Of a DNA stretch of 64,000 nt, positions 45,641-55,105 are shown one piece after another. The position numbers and the translations under genes were made by a program. The DNA comes from Acinetobacter equi (GTDB lineage Bacteria > Pseudomonadota > Gammaproteobacteria > Pseudomonadales > Moraxellaceae), in contig NZ_CP012808.1 in the NCBI RefSeq assembly GCF_001307195.1, positions 1,674,001 to 1,738,000 on the forward strand, given 5' to 3'. Positions within the stretch are counted from its first letter, which is position 1. Each line of letters begins with the position of its first letter. The notes beneath the pieces were generated by a model. It did not search any database. It saw only the letters and a program-made list of their open reading frames with translations, and had not been told where the DNA came from.

Positions 45641-46555
45641 ATGTCGTTAAATGAGGAAAGACTTACTCATCTTAAACAGCTAGAAGCTGAGAGTATTCAT
45701 ATTATTCGCGAAGTTGCTGCTGAATTTGAAAATCCAGTCATGCTATATTCAATTGGTAAAGATTCGGCAGTGATGCTACATCTTGCGTTGAAAGCTTTCT
45801 ATCCTGCAAAACTTCCATTTCCATTGCTGCATGTAGATACGGGCTGGAAATTTAAGGACATGATCAAGTTTCGCGATAACATGGCGAAAGAACACGGTTT
45901 TGATTTGATTGTGCATCAAAATAAAGAAGGCAAGGATGCAGGTGTAAATCCATTTGATTATGGTAGCTCTAAATATACTGACATCATGAAAACTCAAGGC
46001 TTAAAGCAAGCCTTAGATAAATATCAGTTCGATGCTGCTTTTGGTGGCGCACGTCGTGATGAAGAAAAATCTCGTGCAAAAGAACGTGTTTATTCTTTCC
46101 GTGATTCAAAACATCGTTGGGATCCAAAAAACCAACGCCCAGAACTTTGGAATCTTTATAACGGTAAAGTGAACAAAGGTGAAAGTATTCGTGTGTTCCC
46201 ACTATCAAACTGGACTGAGCTTGATATTTGGCAATACATTTACTTAGAAAATATTAAACTTGTTCCTTTGTATTTAGCTGCTGAACGTCCAGTAGTTGAA
46301 CGTAACGGTACACTGATCATGGTTGATGATGAGCGTATGCGTTTAAATGAAGGTGAAGTACCACAAATGAAATCGGTACGTTTCCGTACTTTAGGCTGTT
46401 ATCCATTGACAGGTGCTGTTGAATCTACAGCGAACACCTTGCCAGAAATCATCCAAGAAATGTTGCTTGCAACAACTTCTGAACGTCAAGGTCGTATGAT
46501 TGACCATGATGAAGCTGGGTCGATGGAAAAGAAAAAGCAGGAAGGTTACTTCTAA
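45641..46555 (+). CDS. cysD: Sulfate adenylyltransferase subunit 2
   Basis: A 304-aa ATP sulfurylase small subunit which, with CysN, makes adenosine 5'-phosphosulfate from sulfate and ATP. The PP-loop motif [14 protein letters not shown] is at residues about 32-45; [16 protein letters not shown] and [14 protein letters not shown] are family signatures. ATG 45641 is chosen; the frame is open 9 bp upstream to a GTG. It is paired with cysN 161 bp downstream, the spacer being filled by a palindromic element. Confidence 0.96.
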   Translation: MSLNEERLTHLKQLEAESIHIIREVAAEFENPVMLYSIGKDSAVMLHLALKAFYPAKLPFPLLHVDTGWKFKDMIKFRDNMAKEHGFDLIVHQNKEGKDAGVNPFDYGSSKYTDIMKTQGLKQALDKYQFDAAFGGARRDEEKSRAKERVYSFRDSKHRWDPKNQRPELWNLYNGKVNKGESIRVFPLSNWTELDIWQYIYLENIKLVPLYLAAERPVVERNGTLIMVDDERMRLNEGEVPQMKSVRFRTLGCYPLTGAVESTANTLPEIIQEMLLATTSERQGRMIDHDEAGSMEKKKQEGYF

Positions 46556-46564
46556 ATTTATTTT

Positions 46565-46676
46565 TAATCTCTCCCTTGCGCAGCAGTGCTACTCATCTTT
46601 GATAAAGAGAGGAGAAATCCCTGAAATAAAAAGGGTGTGAAGTCCCTCTTAGTAAAAGAGGGATTTAGGGAGATTA
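46565..46676. repeat. Palindromic intergenic element (MITE/REP-like candidate)
   Basis: This 112-bp spacer begins TAATCTCTCCCTT and ends with the near-complement AGGGAGATTA. Inside is a perfect hairpin TCCCTCTT/AAGAGGGA (46643-46663 region) plus CTCTC/GAGAG pairs. It looks like a small mobile or REP-type element between cysD and cysN. A loosely similar CTCTC/GAGAG-rich spacer occurs between ureD and ureA. Confidence 0.5.
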
Positions 46677-46716
46677 GAACAGACCGATTTCAAAAGAATA
46701 TGTGGAGCTTTGAGCA

Positions 46717-48330
46717 ATGTCTCATCAATCAGATTTAATTAGCCAAGATATCTTGGCGTATTTAAAACAACATGAAAATAAAGACTTATTGCGTTTCCTT
46801 ACTTGCGGTAACGTAGATGATGGTAAGTCAACTTTAATTGGTCGTTTACTTTACGATTCAAAGTTGATTTATGAAGATCAACTACAAGCAGTGACACGTG
46901 ACTCGAAAAAAGTAGGTACAACAGGTGATGCACCTGATTTGGCTTTACTTGTAGATGGCTTACAAGCTGAACGTGAACAAGGTATTACGATTGATGTAGC
47001 TTACCGTTATTTCTCTACTGAAAAACGTAAGTTCATTATTGCCGATACTCCGGGACATGAACAATATACACGTAACATGGCAACAGGTGCTTCAACAGCA
47101 GACTTAGCTATTATCTTAATTGATGCTCGTTACGGTGTTCAAACTCAAACACGTCGTCACTCATTTATTGCAAGCCTTTTAGGTATTCGTAATATTGTTG
47201 TTGCTGTAAATAAAATGGATTTGGTTGAATTCTCTGAACCTCGTTTCAATGAAATTCAAGCTGAATACAATGAGTTCGTAAACCAACTTGGTGATCGTAA
47301 ACCTGCCAACATCATTTTTACGCCAATTTCTGCGTTAAATGGTGACAACGTTGTAAATAAATCTCCAAATACACCTTGGTACAAAGGTGAGACTTTAATG
47401 GAGACGTTAGAAAGCGTTGAGATTACTCGCAATTCAAATAAAGATGAATTACGTTTCCCAGTTCAATATGTTAACCGTCCTAACTTAGATTTCCGTGGTT
47501 TCTGCGGTACGATTGCGCTTGGTGAAGTGAAAGTTGGTGATGAAATTGTTGCTTTACCATCAGGTAAGAAATCAACAATTAAAGAAATCGTAACTTTTGA
47601 TGGCAACTTAGAACATGCTGTTGCAGGTCAAGCGGTTACTTTAACCTTAAACGATGAAATTGATATTTCACGTGGTAACGTATTGGTTAAAGCAGGTGAG
47701 CAACCGCTAATTTCACGTTCTGCACGTGCATCTGTGGTTTGGATGAATGATCAACCATTAGTGATTGGCAAACTTTATAACGTGAAGTTTGGTACACAAA
47801 CCATTCCTGCAAAAGTAGCGAAAATTAACTACCGTACCAATGTGAATACATTGGAAAAACTGGAAGTTGAACAGCTTGAGCTTAATGCGATTGCAGATGT
47901 ATTAATTGAGTTTGATGCTCCTGTTGTATTTGATCGTTATCAAGACAGTCGTTATACGGGTTCATTCATCTTTATTGATCGTTTGAGTAACGTGACTGTT
48001 GGTGCAGGTATGGTTGAAGCTGCAGTTGAATGGACTGCACATAATGAACCTGTTACTGCTGAAACACGTGCTGCACGTTTAGGTCAAAAACCTGCTGCGG
48101 TAACTGTCACTGCTAAAGCTCTTGAAAATGCGCAAGCACTTGAGAGTCTACTCATTCAACAAGGTGTAGTGGCAATTGCTAAAGCTGGTTTAGATGCGAC
48201 TCAAGTTGCACTTGTTCGTGAAACTGGTGTGGTTGTTATTACTGACCTTACAGCAGGTACAGATGTGACATTTACCGTTGAAACAGCGGAAGAAGTTGCT
48301 GAGAAAATTATTGAGTTAGTTCGTCTGTAA
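46717..48330 (+). CDS. cysN: Sulfate adenylyltransferase subunit 1 (GTPase)
   Basis: A 537-aa regulatory GTPase subunit of ATP sulfurylase. [17 protein letters not shown] is the P-loop, then [17 protein letters not shown] and VNKMD, followed by EF-Tu-like barrels (from about residue 235). The E. coli protein is about 475 aa. Here about 80-90 extra C-terminal residues (from about 450: [19 protein letters not shown] onward) lack any APS-kinase P-loop, so this is not a CysNC fusion in working form. Separate CysC activity is not visible in the window. Confidence 0.94.
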   Translation: MSHQSDLISQDILAYLKQHENKDLLRFLTCGNVDDGKSTLIGRLLYDSKLIYEDQLQAVTRDSKKVGTTGDAPDLALLVDGLQAEREQGITIDVAYRYFSTEKRKFIIADTPGHEQYTRNMATGASTADLAIILIDARYGVQTQTRRHSFIASLLGIRNIVVAVNKMDLVEFSEPRFNEIQAEYNEFVNQLGDRKPANIIFTPISALNGDNVVNKSPNTPWYKGETLMETLESVEITRNSNKDELRFPVQYVNRPNLDFRGFCGTIALGEVKVGDEIVALPSGKKSTIKEIVTFDGNLEHAVAGQAVTLTLNDEIDISRGNVLVKAGEQPLISRSARASVVWMNDQPLVIGKLYNVKFGTQTIPAKVAKINYRTNVNTLEKLEVEQLELNAIADVLIEFDAPVVFDRYQDSRYTGSFIFIDRLSNVTVGAGMVEAAVEWTAHNEPVTAETRAARLGQKPAAVTVTAKALENAQALESLLIQQGVVAIAKAGLDATQVALVRETGVVVITDLTAGTDVTFTVETAEEVAEKIIELVRL

Positions 48331-48351
48331 TAGATTGAGCTGATTTAAATA

Positions 48352-48377
48352 AACCCGCTGAAAGGCGGGTTTTTTAT
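48352..48377. terminator. cysN terminator
   Basis: Stem AACCCGC/GCGGGTT with a TGAAAG loop and T run, between cysN and the convergent hydroxylase gene. Confidence 0.85.
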
Positions 48378-48385
48378 TATTAATT

Positions 48386-49540
48386 TTAGGTATTTCGTTT
48401 TAGTTTATTTTTTAGTTTATTTATATATTTTTTAAATGGCCATGTGAATTGTTTTATAAAACTATTAGGAATTTTATAGCCGACAGTGCCGTATATACTA
48501 GCAAGATGATTTGGCATATAGAGGGTTTTAAAAATGACATCATAGAGTGGAATGAAAGCAGCATAGTTTTTATCTATGGCAGGTTTTTCAGATGAATGAT
48601 GCCAGTGATGGAACTCAGGTGTTGCAATTATCCAACGCAGATACGGAAATCTAAATCGAACATTTGAGTGAATGAAAATTGCATGGAATGAAATAAAAAT
48701 GAGATAAGCAAAAACGGCAGATGTATGAAAGCCTAATAGAAATATTGGTAAGGTTGCAATGAGGCGAGTAATGAGTACTTCAACAATATGTAAACGAGAT
48801 GATGCTAACCAATCCATTTGTTCTGTTGAGTGATGTATTGCATGAAATCTCCATAAAAAATTAATTTCGTGTAATGCACGATGAATCCAATAAGTTGTGA
48901 AATCAACAACAACTAGTAGTTCAATAAATTGAAGCCATATAGGTTGCATTTGAATATATGGCACTACTGGATTATTTGGAATATGCGTAATCCAATATTG
49001 AATTGGCATCACCGTTAAAAATGAAAAAAGTTGTATACCAATATGGCTAAACATGAAATATTTCATGTCAGTTACCCATCCTGTACGCAACAGTTTTTGT
49101 TCATTGTTTTTGGCGAAAAAACCTTCAAGTGGGATAAATACAAGTGCAAGAATAATGAGGGTAATGACGAAATAATCAAAACCAGCATAAAATGGTAGAG
49201 TAGGGAGAGTAGGTGTTTTAATTAGACCACAACCGAGAACAACAGCAATTATGCTAAAGCAAAGCCCATAAAATCCATATTTATTTTGTTTGAGAATTGC
49301 ACTATAAGCACCAAAACATGCACTAATAAAAATGCCTATAAGGAGAGCATAATAAAAAATATCATAATATTTAGAATAGAAGGGTCTAAGTTCAGGTGTT
49401 GTGAGTAAGCTTGGAAATAAAAAACAAAGTGCTGAAAATATGGCTAATAAACCTAATGAAACGGATAAAAATGCACTAATTTTACCTTTGCCTGCATTCA
49501 ATTCAATATTTTCAAATTTTTTACGAAGTTGATCTGTCAT
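48386..49540 (-). CDS. Sterol desaturase/fatty acid hydroxylase family membrane protein
   Basis: A 384-aa inner-membrane protein with about 8 hydrophobic segments. The di-iron His clusters are clear: HRALHE, HAIHHS and HHWHHS in the C-terminal half. This marks the FA_hydroxylase superfamily, which oxidises lipid or carotenoid chains using oxygen. The extra N-terminal membrane half (residues about 25-130) is longer than in minimal members. Substrate unknown. The gene is single and convergent with cysN. Confidence 0.88.
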   Translation of the reverse strand: MTDQLRKKFENIELNAGKGKISAFLSVSLGLLAIFSALCFLFPSLLTTPELRPFYSKYYDIFYYALLIGIFISACFGAYSAILKQNKYGFYGLCFSIIAVVLGCGLIKTPTLPTLPFYAGFDYFVITLIILALVFIPLEGFFAKNNEQKLLRTGWVTDMKYFMFSHIGIQLFSFLTVMPIQYWITHIPNNPVVPYIQMQPIWLQFIELLVVVDFTTYWIHRALHEINFLWRFHAIHHSTEQMDWLASSRLHIVEVLITRLIATLPIFLLGFHTSAVFAYLIFISFHAIFIHSNVRFRFPYLRWIIATPEFHHWHHSSEKPAIDKNYAAFIPLYDVIFKTLYMPNHLASIYGTVGYKIPNSFIKQFTWPFKKYINKLKNKLKRNT

Positions 49541-49773
49541 AGTTGATTAATATTTATTTATTTTAAATATATTTAAACATTACTTCATAGATAAATCGAG
49601 AACAGAATATTTATAAATTAAAGGAAAAGTGGGTAGCATTATATAAATTTATTATATTATTGATTATTTTGGTTTTTATATTATTTATACATTGAGAAAT
49701 TTTATTATGAGTGCATAGTTATAAAAAATATCACAAATAAATTAAAAAATACTATTCAAAAGCTAAAATCTTC

Positions 49774-49791
49774 ACTAAGATATATCTTAGT
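49774..49791. promoter_or_regulatory. 18-bp palindrome at the padR start (likely operator)
   Basis: ACTAAGATATATCTTAGT is a perfect inverted repeat ending one base before the padR ATG. PadR-type dimers bind such dyads, so autorepression is likely. Confidence 0.75.
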
Positions 49792-49792
49792 T

Positions 49793-50323
49793 ATGCAAAA
49801 TTCCGAAATTATTGCAGAAATTGAAGGTACAAATAAGCCTAGAAAGCGCTTGTTTGAAGCAGGAGAAATGAAGCTTTTAGTCCTGTATTTCATTTCGCAA
49901 AATCCAAAATATAGCTATGACATTATTAAAGATGTATCTGCACTTGTAGGTGGAAACTATAAACCAAGTACAGGCACAATCTGTCCAACTATTAACTATT
50001 TAGAAGAACAGCAATATAGCGAAGTCCATTTTGTTGAAGATGAACGTAAGCAATACCATATTACGCAAAAAGGTATAATGCATCTTCAAGAGCAGCAACA
50101 GATTTTAGATAAAGTTTTAAACCGTTTTAATACACGTAACCAAATACAAAACAATGTTGACTATCTTGCAATAAAAACTGCAATGGAAAATTTAAAAGCA
50201 GCATTACGTCAAAATATTCAAAATGAACAATTAAGTTCTGAATCTATAACAGAAATTGCCCAAAAGATTGATCAAGCAGCGGTTGAAATTATGCAATTAG
50301 CTCAGCAAAAGGTGAATAAATGA
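49793..50323 (+). CDS. PadR family transcriptional regulator
   Basis: A 176-aa protein. The N-terminal winged helix (residues about 20-100; KLLVLYFISQNPKYSYDIIKDV, then PSTGTICPTINYLEEQQY with the wing after it) is typical of PadR. A C-terminal helical dimerisation region follows (ENLKAALRQNIQN). It overlaps the DUF2798 gene by 4 bp (ATGA). The palindrome directly upstream suggests self-regulation. The effector is unknown; YqjI-like members sense metals, but no Cys/His-rich tail is seen here. Confidence 0.9.
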   Translation: MQNSEIIAEIEGTNKPRKRLFEAGEMKLLVLYFISQNPKYSYDIIKDVSALVGGNYKPSTGTICPTINYLEEQQYSEVHFVEDERKQYHITQKGIMHLQEQQQILDKVLNRFNTRNQIQNNVDYLAIKTAMENLKAALRQNIQNEQLSSESITEIAQKIDQAAVEIMQLAQQKVNK

Positions 50324-50568
50324 ATACATTAAAATTTCATCCTAAACATTTGTCATGGTTAATGCCGTTATTTTTATCTGGCATTATGAGTGCATCTATT
50401 TCATGTTTTAATTTATTTATTAATCGTGGATTTGTTGATGGCTTTTTTTATATTTGGCTAAAAGCATGGTCATTGTCATGGCTGATTGCTTTTCCACTAA
50501 TTTTGATTGTTTTACCTGTGGTTAGACGCTTTTTAATGAAGTTTGTGCATACGCAAAATAATTTATAG
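50320..50568 (+). CDS. DUF2798 small membrane protein
   Basis: 82 aa with two membrane helices (residues about 12-30 and 45-68) and the DUF2798 pattern: LMPLFLSGIMSASISCFNLFINRG, then WLKAWSLSWLIAFP, ending in VRRF. It is translationally coupled to the PadR regulator, so it is probably the regulated target. Function unknown. Confidence 0.85.
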   Translation: MNTLKFHPKHLSWLMPLFLSGIMSASISCFNLFINRGFVDGFFYIWLKAWSLSWLIAFPLILIVLPVVRRFLMKFVHTQNNL

Positions 50569-50590
50569 AACTAATGTATATTCAAAGTAA

Positions 50591-50622
50591 AAGTGCTTCA
50601 TGAGAGAAGCACTTAAATTTTT
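50591..50622. terminator. Bidirectional terminator
   Basis: Stem AAGTGCTTC/GAAGCACTT with a short loop, then AAATTTTTTA, between convergent genes. Confidence 0.7.
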
Positions 50623-51488
50623 TATTCAGCTTGTTTAGTTCTCATATATTCAATCGCAACATCTAAAGCATAATCTTGTACGGCTTTTCCTGTATTAGAA
50701 TCATACTTTCCATTATTGGTAATATTGTTTGATAAAACACGAATTCCAAGAAATGGAACATTAAATTGGCTAGCAATTTGAGCAACTGATGCGCCTTCCA
50801 TTTCTTCAGCAGAAACACCATAATTTTTATGGAAAAAGGCAATTCGGTCTAACTCATTATTCCAAACATCGGCAGAACCTAAAGTTCCTTCTACAACTTT
50901 ACCTTTTGTATAAAGATGCTTAACACGATGTGCCGCAGCTAATAAATCTTGATCTGCTGCAAATTTACGAATGGCAATAGGTTCAGGGTCAGATTCATCT
51001 TCAGGTAAGACATCAAAGGCTTCTGTCCATGCTAAGGAGTTAGAACCTGCACCTTCGGGTAAAACAGGAGTTTTAAATGCATTAATATTGGTGGTGTATT
51101 TACCAAGAACCACATCAAAAACTTTTAAGTTTGGATCATGCCCACCCGATGTTCCTTGATTAATAATAGCAATTGGCTTGTATCGTTCAATTGCGAGTGC
51201 TGTAGCAGCAGCCGAGTTGGACATGCCCATACGTGTTTTTGAAATAATGACAGGAAAACCCTGATATGTACCTTTCCAAAAAGTCCATCCTCCCAAAGTT
51301 TCTATACTTGGATTAGTTAATTTTTTAGCCAATCGATCTGTCTCAATAGGTAAAGCACCTTGAATAACAATAGGCTGTAATTTTTTTATAAGATGTGATG
51401 GATCAGATTTTTCTGTTGGTGTGGTACAAGCAGTTAAAAAAACGAGGCCTAAAAGGGCTGTGGAATATATTATTTTTTTAAGATTCAT
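50622..51488 (-). CDS. Lipoprotein of the MTA/SAH nucleosidase (PNP_UDP_1) family
   Basis: A 288-aa protein with a lipoprotein signal (hydrophobic stretch then LTAC, Cys21 lipidated; the next residue is Thr, which favours outer-membrane sorting). The mature part is nucleoside phosphorylase-like: KTRMGMSNSAAATALAIERY, IINQGTSGGHDPNL, and VSAEEMEGASVAQIA (the Glu-Met-Glu purine/ribose site). GIRVLSNNITNNG is at the end. Cytoplasmic Pfs proteins have the same motifs, so this looks like an exported nucleosidase. Its substrate is not certain. Confidence 0.85.
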   Translation of the reverse strand: MNLKKIIYSTALLGLVFLTACTTPTEKSDPSHLIKKLQPIVIQGALPIETDRLAKKLTNPSIETLGGWTFWKGTYQGFPVIISKTRMGMSNSAAATALAIERYKPIAIINQGTSGGHDPNLKVFDVVLGKYTTNINAFKTPVLPEGAGSNSLAWTEAFDVLPEDESDPEPIAIRKFAADQDLLAAAHRVKHLYTKGKVVEGTLGSADVWNNELDRIAFFHKNYGVSAEEMEGASVAQIASQFNVPFLGIRVLSNNITNNGKYDSNTGKAVQDYALDVAIEYMRTKQAE

Positions 51489-51727
51489 TGAAATACCATA
51501 TCACAAAATTTTAAGACTTGAATAAATGGTATCTTGAGTGAATATGGCGTGAAATCATTTCATTTTATATATTTGTATATGAATCGTCTCAAGAATTTAT
51601 ATTTAAAATAGAATTTTACGTAATAGATGAGAAATAAATTCGGCATAAGCTATGTTTTTTATATTGAAAATATTATGCTCAAAGATAGATTGAAATAGTG
51701 AAATTTAACGTAACAGGGAAATATTCA

Positions 51728-52717
51728 ATGTCGCAAGAAATGCAACAAATCATTATTACTGAACCAGGTGGAATTGAAAAATTAGCTTATGAAGCTGTTT
51801 CTATTCCTGTAGCGAAGGCAGATGAAGTTTTAGTTAAGGTTCATGCTTTTGGTATTAATCGTCCAGATATTTTACAACGCCAAGGTTTATACCCAATGCC
51901 AAAAGGTGTTACACCTGTACCAGGTTTAGAGGTTGCAGGTGAGGTGGTTGCTGTAGGTAATGATGTTACAGGCTTTAAAATAGGTGATAAAGTTTGTGGC
52001 TTAACCAATGGTGGTGGCTATGCTGAGTATTGTGTTGTGCCTGAAAGCCAAACAATACATATTCCAGCAGGTGTAAGTTTTGTGCAAGCAGCAGCAATTC
52101 CTGAAACATTTTTTACAGTTTGGGCAAATGTGTTTCAAATGGCACATGCTAAAGTAGGTGAAACAGTTTTAGTTCATGGTGGTGCAAGTGGTATTGGTAC
52201 AACTGCACTTATGCTATGTAAGTCATTAGGTTTAAAAAGTTTTGCCACTGTTGGTTCTGATGAGAAAGTACAAGCTATTTCACATTTAACACATGCAATT
52301 AATTACAAAACTCAAGACTTTGAACAAGTGATTAATGAAGTTACTGAAAATGCTGGTGTAGATGTTGTTTTAGATATGGTGGGTGCACCATATTTAGATA
52401 AAAATTTAAGCTTATTACGCCGTGATGGTCGTTTGGTTTACATTGCATTTTTAGGTGGCGCAAAAGCAAAAGAAGTTAAACTTGGTCAAATTATGATGAA
52501 ACGTTTGACGATTACTGGTTCAACAATGCGAGCACGAAATACCGAAGAAAAAGCTGAAATTTCAAAAGGTTTACAGCAGCATGTTGCTCCTTTATGGGCA
52601 AAAGGTGAATGTTTACCTATGATTTATAAAACATTTAAGTTTGACCAAATTCAAGATGCACATGCATGTATGGATACTGGTGAGCATATTGGTAAAGTCG
52701 TTGTAGAAGTTATTTAA
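51728..52717 (+). CDS. NAD(P)H quinone oxidoreductase (PIG3/QOR-like, MDR superfamily)
   Basis: About 329 aa. GroES-like N-terminal domain (INRPDILQRQGLYPMPKG, then PGLEVAGEV), followed by the Rossmann domain with VLVHGGASGIGTTALMLCK. No zinc-ligand set is seen, as expected for quinone reductases. ATG 51728 is chosen (AGGGAAA ribosome site) over an in-frame GTG at 51698. A 13-bp hairpin follows the gene at about 52727-52757. Confidence 0.92.
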   Translation: MSQEMQQIIITEPGGIEKLAYEAVSIPVAKADEVLVKVHAFGINRPDILQRQGLYPMPKGVTPVPGLEVAGEVVAVGNDVTGFKIGDKVCGLTNGGGYAEYCVVPESQTIHIPAGVSFVQAAAIPETFFTVWANVFQMAHAKVGETVLVHGGASGIGTTALMLCKSLGLKSFATVGSDEKVQAISHLTHAINYKTQDFEQVINEVTENAGVDVVLDMVGAPYLDKNLSLLRRDGRLVYIAFLGGAKAKEVKLGQIMMKRLTITGSTMRARNTEEKAEISKGLQQHVAPLWAKGECLPMIYKTFKFDQIQDAHACMDTGEHIGKVVVEVI

Positions 52718-52903
52718 GATGTTTATTTCCATCTTTCTTATGAGAAGAAAGATGGAAAATTAAAATATAGATTTCATATAAAAAGATAAAATAATGATAT
52801 TGTGATGGCTAATTTATTTCATCATGAAGTTGTACATATATTTCCATTCTAAATTATGCGAAAATAGTTCTTTGTAATTGTACCTCCGAGCTATAGGCTT
52901 TTT

Positions 52904-53413
52904 ATGACTGAACAATCTCCTGCAATGTTAAGCGATATTGAAATTCTAGATATTTTAAACTCTATGAAAAATGATGAGCTTAATCGTGAAGCCAAAGACA
53001 TTATTCGTAATGGTGGAAAAGCAGGTCGTCAAGAAGCGCATAGAGATGCATTGGTTTCGTTAAATCAAACATTTGAGAATAATTTTGTAGAAGCTGTGAC
53101 TTTAGCTTTAGGTCTTAATGAAGGTCAGGCGAAAAAAATTCGTTATAAAAAAGACCGTATCCGTATTTTGAAAGCACGCGGTATTGATTATTTAGCAATT
53201 GATGGTGCAGAAACAGCACAAGTTCTTTCACAGATTGCACAAGCGATTACACGTGAAGATGCGATTGTGACACGTGATTTACACAATATTTTCCCATTTT
53301 GGAAAGAAGGCTGGCCAATGGTTCAGTTTGATAATGCCTACAAAATTTTAGAAGATGATATTAGTATTCACTATCAAGCTGTTTTAGATGAGTTACTAAA
53401 AAAGCATAACTAA
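52904..53413 (+). CDS. Hypothetical protein, 169 aa
   Basis: A soluble, mostly helical protein (LNREAKDIIRNGGKAGRQEAHRDALVSL, then ILKARGIDYLAIDG, and FWKEGWPMVQFDNAYKIL). No signal peptide or membrane helix. It looks like a well-conserved cytoplasmic protein of the genus, but I cannot name a family. Single gene with its own terminator. Confidence 0.7.
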   Translation: MTEQSPAMLSDIEILDILNSMKNDELNREAKDIIRNGGKAGRQEAHRDALVSLNQTFENNFVEAVTLALGLNEGQAKKIRYKKDRIRILKARGIDYLAIDGAETAQVLSQIAQAITREDAIVTRDLHNIFPFWKEGWPMVQFDNAYKILEDDISIHYQAVLDELLKKHN

Positions 53414-53425
53414 AATATAGCTAAA

Positions 53426-53455
53426 AAAAGCACCAATATTTTGGTGCTTTTTTTA
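53426..53455. terminator. Bidirectional terminator
   Basis: Stem AAAAGCACCAA/TTGGTGCTTTT with a TATT loop and T run, between convergent genes. Confidence 0.88.
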
Positions 53456-53488
53456 TGTGAAAATCTTTATAAAGATTTTTATTCATAT

Positions 53489-54829
53489 CTACTCAGAGAC
53501 AGAATAAAGTGGAAACATGCCAAAAGTAAGTGATGCTATAAGCATAACTATGCACGTAATTATAGCCCATTTAATGGTAAATTTCTGATGCTGACCAAAC
53601 TCAATCCCTGCAAGCCCACATAATAAATAAGTTGAGGGTACTAGCGGAGAAAGAAGATGAACCGGTTGACCAACAATTGAAGCTCGTGCAATTTCAATTG
53701 GTTCAATGCCGTAATGTACCGCTGCTTCGGATAGAACAGGCAATACACCAAAATAAAAAGCATCATTAGACATAAAGAATGTTAGAGGCATACTCATAAT
53801 TGCAGTAATAGGTGCAAGATAAGGCCCTAAGCTTTCAGGAATAATAGCGACAAGTTCTTTTGACATAGACTCAACCATGCCAGTTCCTGTCAATATTCCT
53901 GTAAAAATGCCAGCAGCAAAAATAATACCAACAACATTAAGTACGCTACTTGCATGATTTGCAATTAATTTCTTTTGTAATTCAATATCTTTATAATTCA
54001 CAACTAATGCAACACACAGCGCAATCATAAAAAGAATAGGCATAGGAAGAAGACTTAGAATAAGACTAACCATTAGCCCCAGTGTTAATAAGCCATTAAA
54101 CCAACGTAAATGTGCACGATTAGCTTCAGGATTATTTGAAATTTGGATTTGATCACCATGGCTAATATCAAGTTCAATAATGCCTAAACGCTTGCGTTCC
54201 ATTCGACCATACATAAATCCAAGGAAATATAACCAAAGAATAGCGAAGAGCATTGGCAATATCATTGGAATAAATAAGTCACTTGGATCGACATGTAATG
54301 CACTGGCTGCTCGTGCTGTAGGTCCACCCCAAGGTGTTAGGTTCATAATGCCACTCGAAAGAAGCATCAGACATGCCATAATAAGAGGGCTCATACCTAA
54401 GCGTTTATAGAGTGGAAGCATAGCAGCAACACAGATCATGTAGGTCGTTGAACCATCTCCATCTAATGAAACAATTAAAGTTAATGTAATTGTGCCTAAA
54501 ACAACTTTAAGTGGATCACCTTTAACGAGGCGAAGAATCCATTTAACAGAAGGATCAAATAATCCTGTATCAATCATGATTGCAAAGTAGAGAATAGCAA
54601 ATAGAAGCATGATGCCTGTTGGTGCAAGTTTTTTTACACCATTGAGCATCATTTCACCTAAACTATTTAATTCTATATGTGATAGTCCTTCAATAAAGTA
54701 GCCAAGCCCCCATGCAATAAGAGCAAATAGAACTGGAATAATAGTTAGTGCAACAAGTGGTACTAGTCGTTTGGACATAATTAAATACATAAAGCATAAA
54801 ATCATGCTCAAACCTAAAGTTGTTAACAT
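53489..54829 (-). CDS. CitMHS-family citrate/metal:H+ symporter
   Basis: About 446 aa with about 11-12 membrane segments. SLDGDGSTTYMICVAAMLPLYKRLG and LTPWGGPTARAASAL are CitMHS hallmarks. The family imports metal-citrate complexes. ATG 54829 with an AAGGA ribosome site is chosen; the open frame reaches 54922, but those residues are not membrane-like or conserved in pattern. Single gene. Confidence 0.9.
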   Translation of the reverse strand: MLTTLGLSMILCFMYLIMSKRLVPLVALTIIPVLFALIAWGLGYFIEGLSHIELNSLGEMMLNGVKKLAPTGIMLLFAILYFAIMIDTGLFDPSVKWILRLVKGDPLKVVLGTITLTLIVSLDGDGSTTYMICVAAMLPLYKRLGMSPLIMACLMLLSSGIMNLTPWGGPTARAASALHVDPSDLFIPMILPMLFAILWLYFLGFMYGRMERKRLGIIELDISHGDQIQISNNPEANRAHLRWFNGLLTLGLMVSLILSLLPMPILFMIALCVALVVNYKDIELQKKLIANHASSVLNVVGIIFAAGIFTGILTGTGMVESMSKELVAIIPESLGPYLAPITAIMSMPLTFFMSNDAFYFGVLPVLSEAAVHYGIEPIEIARASIVGQPVHLLSPLVPSTYLLCGLAGIEFGQHQKFTIKWAIITCIVMLIASLTFGMFPLYSVSE

Positions 54830-55105
54830 AAAATCAGTCCTTGATTTAAAAATATAATTGAATTTTTTTATAAAATTTAGAAATGGAATATTAATTAAAA
54901 AAATACTAATGTTTTTATGCAAATTGTAATGTTATGTTGGTTTAGTGAATTTATTAATATAATAAAATTCATTTACTTATGGTTATTTTTTGTGGATTTT
55001 TCTTGTTTAAAAAATAGGAATTTATATATTCTGGTAAAATATAAACTCCTAATTTGTATATGAATTTAAAAAATAACACTCGTACTCATGAGATAATGAA
55101 TAATG

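Noticed and set aside
54830-54922. Long N-terminus for the citrate transporter
   Set aside because: A good AAGGA ribosome site precedes ATG 54829 and the extra residues are Asn/Phe/Lys-rich noise.
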